Below are positions 41,227 to 48,717 of a stretch of DNA of 64,000 nt, one piece after another. The DNA comes from Coriobacteriia bacterium. GTDB lineage: Bacteria; Actinomycetota; Coriobacteriia; Coriobacteriales; UBA8131. The notes beneath the pieces were generated by a model that saw only the letters and a list, made by a program, of their open reading frames with translations, was not told where the DNA came from and ran no database searches. The translations under genes were made by a program, and so were the position numbers. Numbering within the stretch: position 1 is the stretch's first letter; each line of letters opens with the position of its first letter. The stretch lies in contig WQXH01000001.1 of the NCBI GenBank assembly GCA_009784945.1, positions 115,882 through 179,881 of the forward strand, written 5' to 3'.

Positions 41227-42285
41227 CTACCAATCAGCTTCACTCGCTGCGGTCATAAATGACTCAATGAGTGCGTCTTCTGGTGAAGGCTTCTTTGCAT
41301 TTTTACGATTATCTAACGCTCCCTTAGAGTTGGATTGAACGGTGTCCACTTTCTTGTCTACGCTGTCCATTGCGTTGACCTTGATCGTCCTGTTCTTAAT
41401 CATCACACGCTCAAAGGCAGCAAGGAAGTCCTTGGGTTCTGCCTTAAACTCGGACGCTAACCCACGCTTCAAAACTATGTTTGCGTCGATTTTCTCTTGA
41501 AGAAGCTGGGCAAGGTCTGAGTCGTAATCGACACTCTCTTCGTCAAGCTCGGGGTATTTGTTCATCAACTCTTTGACCAGCGGGGTAAGGTTGTCGTTAA
41601 TAAGCCTTTCTGCGTCTCTCGCTTCAGTCATTCTTGCCACCACGGTCTGTTGAACCTCGTTGATCTTGAACTGAATGTCTTGCTTGAGGTTTGCAACAAC
41701 AGCAATGGCCTCAGCAAAAGAGTAAGGCTCTTCAGTCACCGGGTTGATGAGGCCGTCCTTTGCAATTCTTTGAGGATCAGGCAAGTTTGCATACTGAACC
41801 TTTAGAGTCTCCAGCTCTTCTTCTGGGTTTGGATGTTCATCTGTGGTTGTCGCAGCTCTCTTCTCAGCATCATCAACTTGCTCTTTGAGCTTTTCGGCCT
41901 CCTCAAGCTTCTCCTTGAGCTCCTTGAGTTCTTTTCTTGCCTTTCGATTTTCTTCGTTTAGCTTCCTGATCCTATCATCAGGCATGCCGTCTTGAGGGGA
42001 TCCATCAGACGTGTCTCCATCTTCTTCTTCTCCTCCACCTGGCTCACCATCCTTGCTTTCTAACTCAGCTTCATCGTCAACACTTTCGTCAGGCGAGTCT
42101 ACTTCTGACTCTTCTTCTACCCCTTCTAACGCATCTGACTTTTCAGACTCGCCTGACTTGCCATCACCATCTTCGTCTAAGTCCCCGCCAAATGCCTCTG
42201 CAAAAGCTTCACTGGCCTCTTCAAGCTCTGAGTCCAGCACTTCGGTATATTCATTTGCCTCAATCATTGTTGTTTCATTATCCAT
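41227..42285 (-). CDS. Scaffolding protein
   Basis: The 352-residue product is extremely acidic in its first 110 residues, then forms a coiled coil (KLNEENRKARKELKELKEKLEE), followed by a helical C-terminal half with a basic end (DNRKNAKKPSPEDALIE). This acid-rod-basic plan is typical of phage scaffolding proteins that guide capsid assembly and are then removed. ATG 42285 with AAAGGA upstream is the likely start. The gene follows the capsid gene, the reverse of the usual order. Confidence 0.68.
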   Translation of the reverse strand: MDNETTMIEANEYTEVLDSELEEASEAFAEAFGGDLDEDGDGKSGESEKSDALEGVEEESEVDSPDESVDDEAELESKDGEPGGGEEEDGDTSDGSPQDGMPDDRIRKLNEENRKARKELKELKEKLEEAEKLKEQVDDAEKRAATTTDEHPNPEEELETLKVQYANLPDPQRIAKDGLINPVTEEPYSFAEAIAVVANLKQDIQFKINEVQQTVVARMTEARDAERLINDNLTPLVKELMNKYPELDEESVDYDSDLAQLLQEKIDANIVLKRGLASEFKAEPKDFLAAFERVMIKNRTIKVNAMDSVDKKVDTVQSNSKGALDNRKNAKKPSPEDALIESFMTAASEADW

Positions 42286-42316
42286 GCTAAGTCCTTTCGA
42301 CAACTTGTTTATGCAT

Positions 42317-42325
42317 ATTATAGCA
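42317..42325 (-). promoter_or_regulatory. Extended -10 promoter before scaffold gene
   Basis: On the minus strand TGCTATAAT is a consensus extended -10 element about 32 bp before the scaffold start. No -35 is evident. It could set scaffold and tail gene levels apart from capsid. Confidence 0.5.
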
Positions 42326-42353
42326 TGGTTTCACACGTTTATATTTCCTGATT

Positions 42354-42438
42354 GTATACTATCAATATAGTATACGACTTAATAATTTAGGCACAGACCT
42401 TGCATCGAAAGGAGTCGGTGAAAACACAAGGTCTGTGC
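42354..42438. other. Two perfect inverted repeats between capsid and scaffold genes
   Basis: GTATACTAT at 42354-42362 pairs with ATAGTATAC at 42367-42375 (4-nt loop). GCACAGACCTTG at 42391-42402 pairs with CAAGGTCTGTGC at 42427-42438 (24-nt loop). They lie in a 235-bp gap inside the late operon and could end or process the capsid transcript so that capsid is made in excess. Neither hairpin has a strong T-run. Confidence 0.6.
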
Positions 42439-42520
42439 GGTGACTCAGCGCCGGATTGGATAACAGCGCGTGGTCGGTAAGCACCCGTCAGTGAGCCTGG
42501 AACAGGCCGACAGGTCTCGG

Positions 42521-43387
42521 TTAGTCGGTCAAGGCATGGAAGGTTCCCAGCTTGGTATAGTGCTCTTCAGCATCGTTGTAGCCGTTAAGCGCCCAAGAAT
42601 CAAAGCGGAACAAGCCAGTCATGATCTGACCAGAAAGGAACGGGCGACCATTGTCGATGAATGTCTCGGTAAGCTTGCGACATGCCAGCAGTGCCTTGTT
42701 GTGCCAATAAAGTGCACGGACGCCATCGGGAAGCAAGTTGGAAGGCACCTTGATGATTGGAAGGCCGTCAATGCCACCCATTAGTCCCCTCTTCACAACG
42801 ATCTTTCCGGTCGTTTGACTGAGTAGCGGCGTTACAGCTTGCTTTATGTCTTTGTACCCAAACGAGTCAATGAACATAACACGGCCGGAGTCTGGAACAG
42901 ACAGCTCGTCACAATTAGCGTTCATTTCATAGATTTGGTCAAGTATGTTGGCTGCGTCGTAAGCAACAGCACCGCCTCCATTGGCATCTTGCGCAGCTTC
43001 AAACGCAGTTTCAAAGCGTTCGCGGTCAATCATGGGGTTAACCCTGTACATCACCTGTTGAGCCATCCAGTCGCCAGCAACCTTACTTGCAATGGAGTCG
43101 GACTTGTTATGGGTGTCAAAGGTCTTTTGAAACGACTTAGAGTTCTGAAGCAGGTAGTCAGATTCAGTGTCAGTGACCTCAGACCAGCCGCCGTAGCGGT
43201 TTAACTGTGCGCTCACATCGTAGTCAACGAGAGGAGCAGTGTCGAGGTTGGTTACGGTAATCTTGTTAACACCATCGAAGGTGTAGTCCTTGTTGATCCA
43301 AGCATCGGTGTAGGTCTTCAGCGGGAATGCCTTATCAAGAACCTTCTCGAACTTAGAAGCAAGGTTTACGCCAGTAGGTAAAGGCAT
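42521..43387 (-). CDS. Major capsid protein
   Basis: The 288-residue protein has the layout of a phage major capsid protein: an N-terminal arm (FEKVLDKAFPLKTYTDAW), beta strands (GVNKITVTNLD), a spine helix region (RERFETAFEAAQDANGGG), and a C-terminal strand pair (PIIKVPSNLLPDGVRALYWHNKA, GQIMTGLFRFDSWALNG). It is the first gene of the late operon. ATG 43387 with AGGAGTG 8 nt upstream is preferred over GTG 43396, which overlaps that site. Confidence 0.7.
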   Translation of the reverse strand: MPLPTGVNLASKFEKVLDKAFPLKTYTDAWINKDYTFDGVNKITVTNLDTAPLVDYDVSAQLNRYGGWSEVTDTESDYLLQNSKSFQKTFDTHNKSDSIASKVAGDWMAQQVMYRVNPMIDRERFETAFEAAQDANGGGAVAYDAANILDQIYEMNANCDELSVPDSGRVMFIDSFGYKDIKQAVTPLLSQTTGKIVVKRGLMGGIDGLPIIKVPSNLLPDGVRALYWHNKALLACRKLTETFIDNGRPFLSGQIMTGLFRFDSWALNGYNDAEEHYTKLGTFHALTD

Positions 43388-43435
43388 AGTAATCACTCCT
43401 TAAAGGATTCATTTGTAGTTTTTGATTTTCTTTCC

Positions 43436-43596
43436 GCCTTGCTGAAGGGCTTACAGCACGGGGATTCACACCACCCAGCGGCATCGTTTAACGTGTCTTT
43501 GCTCCACGGCCTTGCTGAAGGGCTTACAGCACGGGGATGTCACGTCACCCTACGACTACTTGTTGGTCGGTAGCTTACCTTGCCTTGCTGAAGGGC
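43436..43596 (-). repeat. 30-bp repeat at exact 73-bp spacing in late leader
   Basis: A 30-bp sequence occurs identically at 43436-43465 and 43509-43538, and its first 15 bp recur at 43582-43596. All three starts are 73 bp apart. On the transcribed strand each contains CCTT-CAGC-AAGG, a compact hairpin. The sequences between copies differ except for a TCAC(A/G)(C/T)CACCC segment after the first two. Confidence 0.85.
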
Positions 43597-43959
43597 CTAC
43601 GCGCACATATAGCTTATGTCATTTGGCTGTTGGTGTCAAGTGTCAATGTTTGTTTGTTGACACAGGTTGTTGTTGTGTGCTCTACTCTTCGTTACACTCA
43701 GCGGTTACATGCTGTAATACTGCGTAGTATGACATACGTGTTCTCTCTAATATTTCAAATTTATTCTCTGGGGGGTCTATATATACGCACGTGGATCGCA
43801 CAAAAGTCTCGCTATATATACCTGCTTGCACGCTGCTGCTCTTTGCTGCTCGCTTACATGCCCCCCTCCTTTAGGAGCAGGTCAGCTCCCCCTTAGCCCC
43901 CCTCCTGCTCGTCGTCAATGCCCACGCAGGGGCCTCCTCACTCTACCAGCATATTTCAT

Positions 43960-43968
43960 ATTATACTA
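43960..43968 (-). promoter_or_regulatory. Putative late promoter -10
   Basis: The minus strand reads TAGTATAAT with the palindrome ATCGTCACGAT just upstream, between the -10 and the place of a -35. No consensus -35 is present, so it may need an activator. It would drive the late operon from capsid onward. Confidence 0.45.
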
Positions 43969-44043
43969 ATCGTCACGATTTTAATTTAGGGGTTGACACG
44001 ACTCACAGCGATGTGCGAAGATGTGCCACATCACGAAAGCACT

Positions 44044-44074
44044 TTGACAACCGCACACGACTACCGCCTTTAAT
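44044..44074 (+). promoter_or_regulatory. Putative promoter for the right-end gene
   Basis: TTGACA at 44044-44049 and TTTAAT at 44069-44074 are 19 bp apart, a little long. The 20-bp palindrome lies 22 bp downstream, where a bound repressor could block transcription of the gene at 44133. Confidence 0.4.
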
Positions 44075-44096
44075 GCTCATGACATGTTAAACCGCA

Positions 44097-44116
44097 TTTT
44101 CGATTCAATTCGAAAA
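44097..44116. promoter_or_regulatory. 20-bp palindrome, right-end copy (putative operator)
   Basis: TTTTCGATTCAATTCGAAAA matches the palindrome consensus at 18 of 20 positions. It lies 16 bp before the start of the right-end gene. It is the only copy outside the left early region, so one regulator could act on both prophage ends. Confidence 0.62.
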
Positions 44117-44132
44117 AGATTGGAGACTTATC

Positions 44133-44903
44133 ATGACCACTAAAGCCAACAACTCACACCTAGATGTATCAGCAACGGATGCCATGATTAGCCACGATAC
44201 CCGTATTCTTGAACTCCTTGTACAAGACATCCAAGCTTCACTACCAAACCGCCCTCGTACGCTGCAAGCTCCCATAGCCGTCAGCATTGAGACAACAAGA
44301 CCAAGCGGTAAAAGCCGCCGGGTCATGGCAGCGGATAAAGCTGATGGTATCACTGTATCTATCAATGGCAAGCCCGTAAAAACTCGCATCATACGCGTTT
44401 ACGTTGGAGAACTCGCAGACAGCGCGGCGCTGGTAGACTCCGTTTACCTAGAAGTCGTCAAGGCTTCGTACCAAACAAGCATCGGAAAACCCTCCAAGCC
44501 TTACCTGACGGCTTTAAAGGCTCTTGGCTTAACTGAGAAAGAGGAGCGGTCTAAAGAAGCTTTAGAAGCTATTTCAGAGCTTGTAAAAAGCCTCCCAGCT
44601 CTTAGATGCAAGGATGTCAAGCTACCAAAGCCAGCAGCGAAGCCAGCCACGGCGCTAACAGCGAAACCATCAGCCAAGAAGAACGAGGAAGAGAAGGACG
44701 AGGAATCCAAGGACGAACCAGCACAGGCTCCCAAGCAGCCCGTATTGACCAGTAAGAAGGCTATCACCTATCTAGCTGCACAGATAGCCCAGGGTAACCT
44801 CACTATGGAGCAGTTAAAAGTTGAACTTGAAAAGCAGCTTGACCGCTGTTACAAAGCCCTTGACGAAGCGAAAGCACTTGACAGCAAGAAAAAAATCGCC
44901 TAA
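44133..44903 (+). CDS. Right-end phage protein, unknown
   Basis: The 256-residue protein has an N-terminal folded part of about 165 residues (SINGKPVKTRIIRVYVGELADSAALVD, KPYLTALKALGLTEKE). A Lys/Pro/Ala/Glu-rich linker (about 170-205) follows, then a helical C-terminal segment (TYLAAQIAQGNLTMEQLKVELEKQLDRCYKALDEAKAL). No family is recognised. A ribosome-binding site is weak (GGAGA). It is the only gene between the right control region and the right dif-like site. In a circular phage it would lie just upstream of the left control region. Confidence 0.6.
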   Translation: MTTKANNSHLDVSATDAMISHDTRILELLVQDIQASLPNRPRTLQAPIAVSIETTRPSGKSRRVMAADKADGITVSINGKPVKTRIIRVYVGELADSAALVDSVYLEVVKASYQTSIGKPSKPYLTALKALGLTEKEERSKEALEAISELVKSLPALRCKDVKLPKPAAKPATALTAKPSAKKNEEEKDEESKDEPAQAPKQPVLTSKKAITYLAAQIAQGNLTMEQLKVELEKQLDRCYKALDEAKALDSKKKIA

Positions 44904-44925
44904 ACTGGCACCATCACATACGGCA

Positions 44926-44934
44926 TAGTATAAT
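44926..44934 (+). promoter_or_regulatory. TAGTATAAT element near the right end
   Basis: The same 9-mer as the putative late promoter -10 occurs here on the plus strand, 16 bp before the right dif-like site. If active, it would read across attP into the left control region in the circular phage. No -35 is seen. Confidence 0.35.
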
Positions 44935-44949
44935 TATCACAGTATACTA

Positions 44950-44977
44950 ACTTCACTTAACAATTATTATCAGAATG
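44950..44977 (-). other. Right prophage end: dif-like XerC/XerD site (putative attR)
   Basis: The plus strand reads ACTTCACTTAA, centre CAATTA, and TTATCAGAATG. The first arm differs at two positions from the mycobacterial XerD arm as I recall it. The centre and most of the second arm are identical to the left site. Crossover at the shared centre would rebuild a host dif of ACTCTACATAA + CAATTA + TTATCAGAATG. Confidence 0.7.
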
Positions 44978-44999
44978 TTATAACGCTATTCCTTCGCTC

Positions 45000-46823
45000 C
45001 TATACATCCATGATTATCGGTATGATCATGGGGCGCCTTCTCACACGCTCCCACAGAAGCTTAGAGAGGTTTTCTCTGATGGCTCGTTGTAGGCGATTGG
45101 GATTATTGCGGTGTTCGTGTGCAAATTTGGCTACCGTTTTGCTCACAATTGCTACAGATTCCGCTAAGAGATCAGGGTCGTCTCCGCCGCTTACGCCGCG
45201 CATAATGATTTCCGGCTCTCCTGCGGCCTTAGAGTCGCGTTTTCTAAGCATAACAACCACGGTAGCAATACCATCTGAGGCCAAGGTTCTGCGATCCTTA
45301 AGCACAACATTTGATACATCACCTACCGAAAGACCGTCCACATAGATGATGCCAGACTCAACGGTCTCGCCGCGCTTGATTCCATTGTTATCTAAAAGCA
45401 GGCTTTCGCCGTTTTCTAAGATAAAGATACTCTCTTTGCTCAGCCCTACGCTTCTTGCCAGTTTGGCATGAGAACGCAGGTGGAGCGCTTCGCCATGAAC
45501 CGGCATGAAGTTGCGCGGTTTGCTCATGGCCAGTATGAGCTTGAGTTCCTCAGCACTTGCGTGTCCCGATACGTGGACCAAGGCGCGATGCTTGTCGTAC
45601 ACATCAGCACCAATCTTCGAAAGCGCATTAACTACTCTGGTAACCGCCTTTTCATTGCCTGGTACAGGAGTTGCCGCGATGATGACTACATCACCCTCTT
45701 CAATTTCTATCGTACGATGCTCGCTGTTTGCCATACGAGCAAGTGCCGAAAGTGGCTCCCCTTGCGATCCGGTACAAAGTATCACCACCCTGTTGGCTGG
45801 TATATCCTTGGCAGCGTAGGAATCCACTATCAGGTCATGCGGTACATCAAGGTAGCCCAGGTCACGGGCTATTTGCGTGTTGGTCAGCATGGAACGTCCG
45901 GTTACCGCCACTCTGCGCTTGGAAGCCCTCGCAGCGTCACATACTTGCTGTATACGATGAATATGACTGGAAAACGCTGCCACTATGACACGCTGATCGG
46001 TATTCTTGATGATTTGCCGCAACACTTTGCCTACCTCAGACTCACTTTTGGTAAAACTGTTGTTAACCGCATTGGTTGAGTCTGATAACAAGATGTCTAC
46101 ACCGGTCTCGGCAAATCGTGTAATGGCAGCGTAGTCGGTTCCAATGCCATCTATGGGAGTGAGGTCAAGCTTAAAGTCACCAGTATGTAATACATTTCCT
46201 GCGGGAGTCCTGATAAACACCCCTGTGGCAGCAGGTATGGAGTGGTTAACCGCAAAGAATTCAAGGGTAAACTCCCCCAGTTTGAGCTGTTGACCAGTTT
46301 TGACCTCACGCAAATCTGCATTCTTTATGCGAAATTCCGAGAGCTTTCCATCTATGAGCCCAAGGGTCAGCTTGGAAGAGTAGATGGGGGTCTTTTTCTC
46401 AAGATCCTTAAGCAGATACGGCAAAGCGCCCGTATGATCTTCATGTCCATGGGTTATCACAATGCCACGAATCTTGTGAGACTTCTCTAATAGGTAGGTA
46501 TAGTCCGGAAGGATGAGGTCAACACCCGGGTGCCCATCATCGGGAAACATCAAACCAGCGTCCACCACTATAAGGTCGTCTTTATACTCAAAGACGGTCA
46601 TGTTTTTGCCAATGCCATCAAGGCCACCTAAGGGTATTATCCTGAGTAGCTCAGTGGGTCTTGGCCTACGCCTGTTTTGTTGCCTTTTTTTGTTTGCAGC
46701 TTGTCCGCCATCTCGATTGGCCTGAGACAGCTCTTTTTTTGCGTTGGACTGCATCGTAGCTCCACGGCTACGCGCTCCAACAGATGCCCCTGTTTGCAAG
46801 TAGGACACCTCCTTATCTTTCAT
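45000..46823 (-). CDS. rnj: Ribonuclease J
   Basis: The 607-residue protein is a metallo-beta-lactamase/beta-CASP RNase. It has HGHEDHTGALPYLL (zinc motif HxHxDH), HTGDFKLD, LSDSTNA, and a C-terminal region with HVSGHAS and PVHGE. It matures and degrades RNA as endo- and 5' exonuclease. An N-terminal basic tail of about 55 residues (KKRQQNRRRPRP) precedes the core, as in other actinobacterial forms. ATG 46823 follows GGGGAGGGG. A TTG at 46799 behind a consensus AAGGAGG is a second possible start. It is the first host gene to the right of the prophage. Confidence 0.93.
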   Translation of the reverse strand: MKDKEVSYLQTGASVGARSRGATMQSNAKKELSQANRDGGQAANKKRQQNRRRPRPTELLRIIPLGGLDGIGKNMTVFEYKDDLIVVDAGLMFPDDGHPGVDLILPDYTYLLEKSHKIRGIVITHGHEDHTGALPYLLKDLEKKTPIYSSKLTLGLIDGKLSEFRIKNADLREVKTGQQLKLGEFTLEFFAVNHSIPAATGVFIRTPAGNVLHTGDFKLDLTPIDGIGTDYAAITRFAETGVDILLSDSTNAVNNSFTKSESEVGKVLRQIIKNTDQRVIVAAFSSHIHRIQQVCDAARASKRRVAVTGRSMLTNTQIARDLGYLDVPHDLIVDSYAAKDIPANRVVILCTGSQGEPLSALARMANSEHRTIEIEEGDVVIIAATPVPGNEKAVTRVVNALSKIGADVYDKHRALVHVSGHASAEELKLILAMSKPRNFMPVHGEALHLRSHAKLARSVGLSKESIFILENGESLLLDNNGIKRGETVESGIIYVDGLSVGDVSNVVLKDRRTLASDGIATVVVMLRKRDSKAAGEPEIIMRGVSGGDDPDLLAESVAIVSKTVAKFAHEHRNNPNRLQRAIRENLSKLLWERVRRRPMIIPIIMDV

Positions 46824-46884
46824 TATGCCCCTCCCCACTCAGCAGCAATATCAGACTAATGCAGTCTCATAGCAGCGCTGCTGA

Positions 46885-46902
46885 AAGGCTGATTGCAGCC
46901 TC
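46885..46902 (-). terminator. Small hairpin after dapA
   Basis: On the minus strand AGGCTG, a CAAT loop and CAGCCT form a 6-bp stem followed by TT, just after the dapA stop. It is a weak terminator candidate between dapA and rnj. Confidence 0.35.
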
Positions 46903-46914
46903 TGAGGTCAGAGC

Positions 46915-47862
46915 CTATAAGTAATCTCGTATGAGACTTTCGTTTAACGTCTTTCCTTCTTTGTCGTGCAGCACTCCAACGCTGCGCATGACCTGAGCGA
47001 GTTTCTCGCGCTGTTCAGGCGTAGCGTCAATCAGAGGCAGGCGCACACCGCCGCAGTCAAAGTCAAGAAGCTTCATTGCTTCTTTGACCATGATGGGATT
47101 AGCGGTAACAAAGAGTTCGCGCATGAGCGGCTGTAGAGCCAAATGTGCAGCCAGGGCTTGGTCGTACTTGCCAGCTGCCATGAGCTCCACAATCTCCTTC
47201 ATACGCTCAGGCGCAACATTGCCGGTAGTAGAAACCACTCCCCAGCCTCCCAGCGCCATAAGCGAGAGCGTGAGTTCGTCATCACCTGAGTATACAGCAA
47301 AGCCCTCGGGAGCCTCAGAAACCACACGGGCAATCTGATCGAGCTTTCCAGATGCCTCCTTAAGAGCCACAATGTTTTCTACGTCGTGAGCAAGTCCTAA
47401 GATGGTCTCGGCCTCCATGTTTATTACACAACGCCCTGGGATGTTGTAGAGCATTACAGGTAAGTCAACTGCTTCAGCTATGGATCTAAAATGCCAGTAG
47501 ATGCCTTCTGCTGGAGGTTTGTTGTAGTAGGGAACCACCGCCATGAGGCCATCAAGCCCAAGCTTTGCTGCCTCTTTGGCAAAGTCCACAGAGTCAGCAG
47601 TGCAGTTGTCTCCTACGCCTGCTATGAGTGGAGCTCTGTTTCCCACCGCTTCTTTTACTGCTCTAAAAAGGTCTATCTTTTGAGGATAAAACACTGTGGG
47701 GGACTCCCCCGTCGTGCCGCTGAGAATGAGAGCGTCAGCTCCCTTGTCTAAAAGGCGCACAGCAAGCTCTTGGGCGCGAGCCAAGTCCATCTCACGATCC
47801 TTGTCAAAGGGCGTGATCATTGCCGGTATTAGTCTACCAAAGGGTTTGGTTACAGCACTCAT
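46915..47862 (-). CDS. dapA: 4-hydroxy-tetrahydrodipicolinate synthase
   Basis: The 315-residue protein condenses pyruvate with aspartate semialdehyde in the lysine/diaminopimelate pathway. Visible are LSGTTGESPT (Thr pair of the active site), VPYYNKPP, MLYNIPGR (catalytic Tyr) and VALKEASG (Schiff-base Lys). Length fits the family with a short C-terminal extension. The start overlaps the end of dapB by 4 bp, so the two consecutive pathway enzymes are co-translated. Confidence 0.96.
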   Translation of the reverse strand: MSAVTKPFGRLIPAMITPFDKDREMDLARAQELAVRLLDKGADALILSGTTGESPTVFYPQKIDLFRAVKEAVGNRAPLIAGVGDNCTADSVDFAKEAAKLGLDGLMAVVPYYNKPPAEGIYWHFRSIAEAVDLPVMLYNIPGRCVINMEAETILGLAHDVENIVALKEASGKLDQIARVVSEAPEGFAVYSGDDELTLSLMALGGWGVVSTTGNVAPERMKEIVELMAAGKYDQALAAHLALQPLMRELFVTANPIMVKEAMKLLDFDCGGVRLPLIDATPEQREKLAQVMRSVGVLHDKEGKTLNESLIRDYL

Positions 47863-48695
47863 AGTTGCATCAGCTCCTCCAGGCCTATTACGAGCCCGTT
47901 CATCGTACCTACACTACGCACCGCCAAGAGTACTCCTGGCATATATGCTCTCCTGTCAAAAGAGTCATGTCGAATGGTGAGGCTTTGTCCAGATGAACCA
48001 AATATAACCTCTTGAGAGGCTACAAAGCCGTTTGATCGCACCGAATGCAGGTGAACGCCGCTATTTAGGTGCCGAGCGCCACGCGCGCCGTCATAATCAG
48101 ATAGCTCGGTCTCTTTTCCAGGTGCCGCAGAGCTAACACCCATGGCGCACCTTTCTTCTGCAATAAGCTCAGCAGTAGCAATCGCTGTGCCGCTGGGAGC
48201 ATCCTTCTTGTTATTGTGATGAAACTCAATAATCTCTACATCATCAAAGAAGGCAGCAGCCAACTTGCTTGCCGCCATCATCAACACAGCACCCGTAGTA
48301 AAGTTAGGTGCAACAAAGAGGCACGTGCCAGTAGGCGCAGCCTCTGCAAGCCTCTCAAGAGTGCTGGTGGGGATGCCAGTGGTGCCCATGACGCAGTCGA
48401 TCCCTTGCATCAATGCTGCTTCCAGGTTTGTAGAGGCAACACTTGGCAGAGAAAAGTCAACCATAACGTGTGGAGCAGCTTCTTTTAGAGCAAGCTCAAG
48501 ATCGCAAAAGGCCGGGGCTATCACCTTACCCTCAATGAGCACCGATTCATGCTCTTGAGCAGGGTCAAAGCCTCCCGCTAGCACCAGGTCATCAGCCTCG
48601 TCAACAGCACGAACCACTTCTGACCCCATCTTACCCAGGTAACCGCTCACCAAGACCCTCAAGGGTGTATTGGGCGCGTCTAATTTGTTATTCAT
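47859..48695 (-). CDS. dapB: 4-hydroxy-tetrahydrodipicolinate reductase
   Basis: The 278-residue protein reduces the DapA product with NAD(P)H. It has an N-terminal Rossmann motif (VLVSGYLGKMGSEV; the usual GxxGxMG reads GYLGKMG), VDFSLPSV, CVMGTTG, and the catalytic EFHHNNKKDAPSGTA. It forms a dapB-dapA pair, and the pathway supplies both lysine and meso-diaminopimelate for the wall. Confidence 0.96.
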   Translation of the reverse strand: MNNKLDAPNTPLRVLVSGYLGKMGSEVVRAVDEADDLVLAGGFDPAQEHESVLIEGKVIAPAFCDLELALKEAAPHVMVDFSLPSVASTNLEAALMQGIDCVMGTTGIPTSTLERLAEAAPTGTCLFVAPNFTTGAVLMMAASKLAAAFFDDVEIIEFHHNNKKDAPSGTAIATAELIAEERCAMGVSSAAPGKETELSDYDGARGARHLNSGVHLHSVRSNGFVASQEVIFGSSGQSLTIRHDSFDRRAYMPGVLLAVRSVGTMNGLVIGLEELMQL

Positions 48696-48717
48696 CCTTA
48701 CACCGTTCTCTCCAGTA

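Larger units (their letters stand above)
43388..44132. promoter_or_regulatory. Right control region: divergent late and right-end promoters
   Basis: This 745-bp gap holds no credible gene. From left to right it has a spaced repeat (43436-43596), a T/C-rich stretch, a minus-strand TATAAT (43965-43960), the palindrome ATCGTCACGAT (43969-43979), TTGACA boxes on the plus strand near 43993 and at 44044, and a 20-bp palindrome at 44097. The late transcript would have a leader of about 570 nt. Confidence 0.55.
6553..44976. mobile_element. Podovirus-type prophage of about 38.4 kb, apparently inserted at dif
   Basis: Between the 19-bp direct repeats at 6553-6571 and 44958-44976 lie about 45 genes of phage type: replication and recombination genes, terminase, portal, capsid, scaffold, tail, holin and endolysin. 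Early genes run rightward, late genes leftward, and they meet at a terminator at 21.8 kb. I see no integrase, excisionase, recombinase or repressor gene. There is no tape-measure or long-tail module, and the adaptor, nozzle and large ejection-type proteins suggest a short-tailed phage. Most reading frames are intact, so the phage may be functional. One small early frame has an internal stop. Confidence 0.88.

Noticed and set aside
42011..42370. Ser-rich plus-strand frame opposite the scaffold gene
   Set aside because: It is the complement of the acidic Asp/Glu codons of the scaffold protein, with no ribosome-binding site.
43436..43596. CRISPR array
   Set aside because: The repeat is 30 bp with 43-bp gaps, but there are only two full copies, the third is cut short, no cas genes are near, and it lies in a phage late-operon leader.
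43512..43896. Short plus-strand frames in the right control region
   Set aside because: They start in the repeat, have many Cys/Leu codons without pattern and have no ribosome-binding site.
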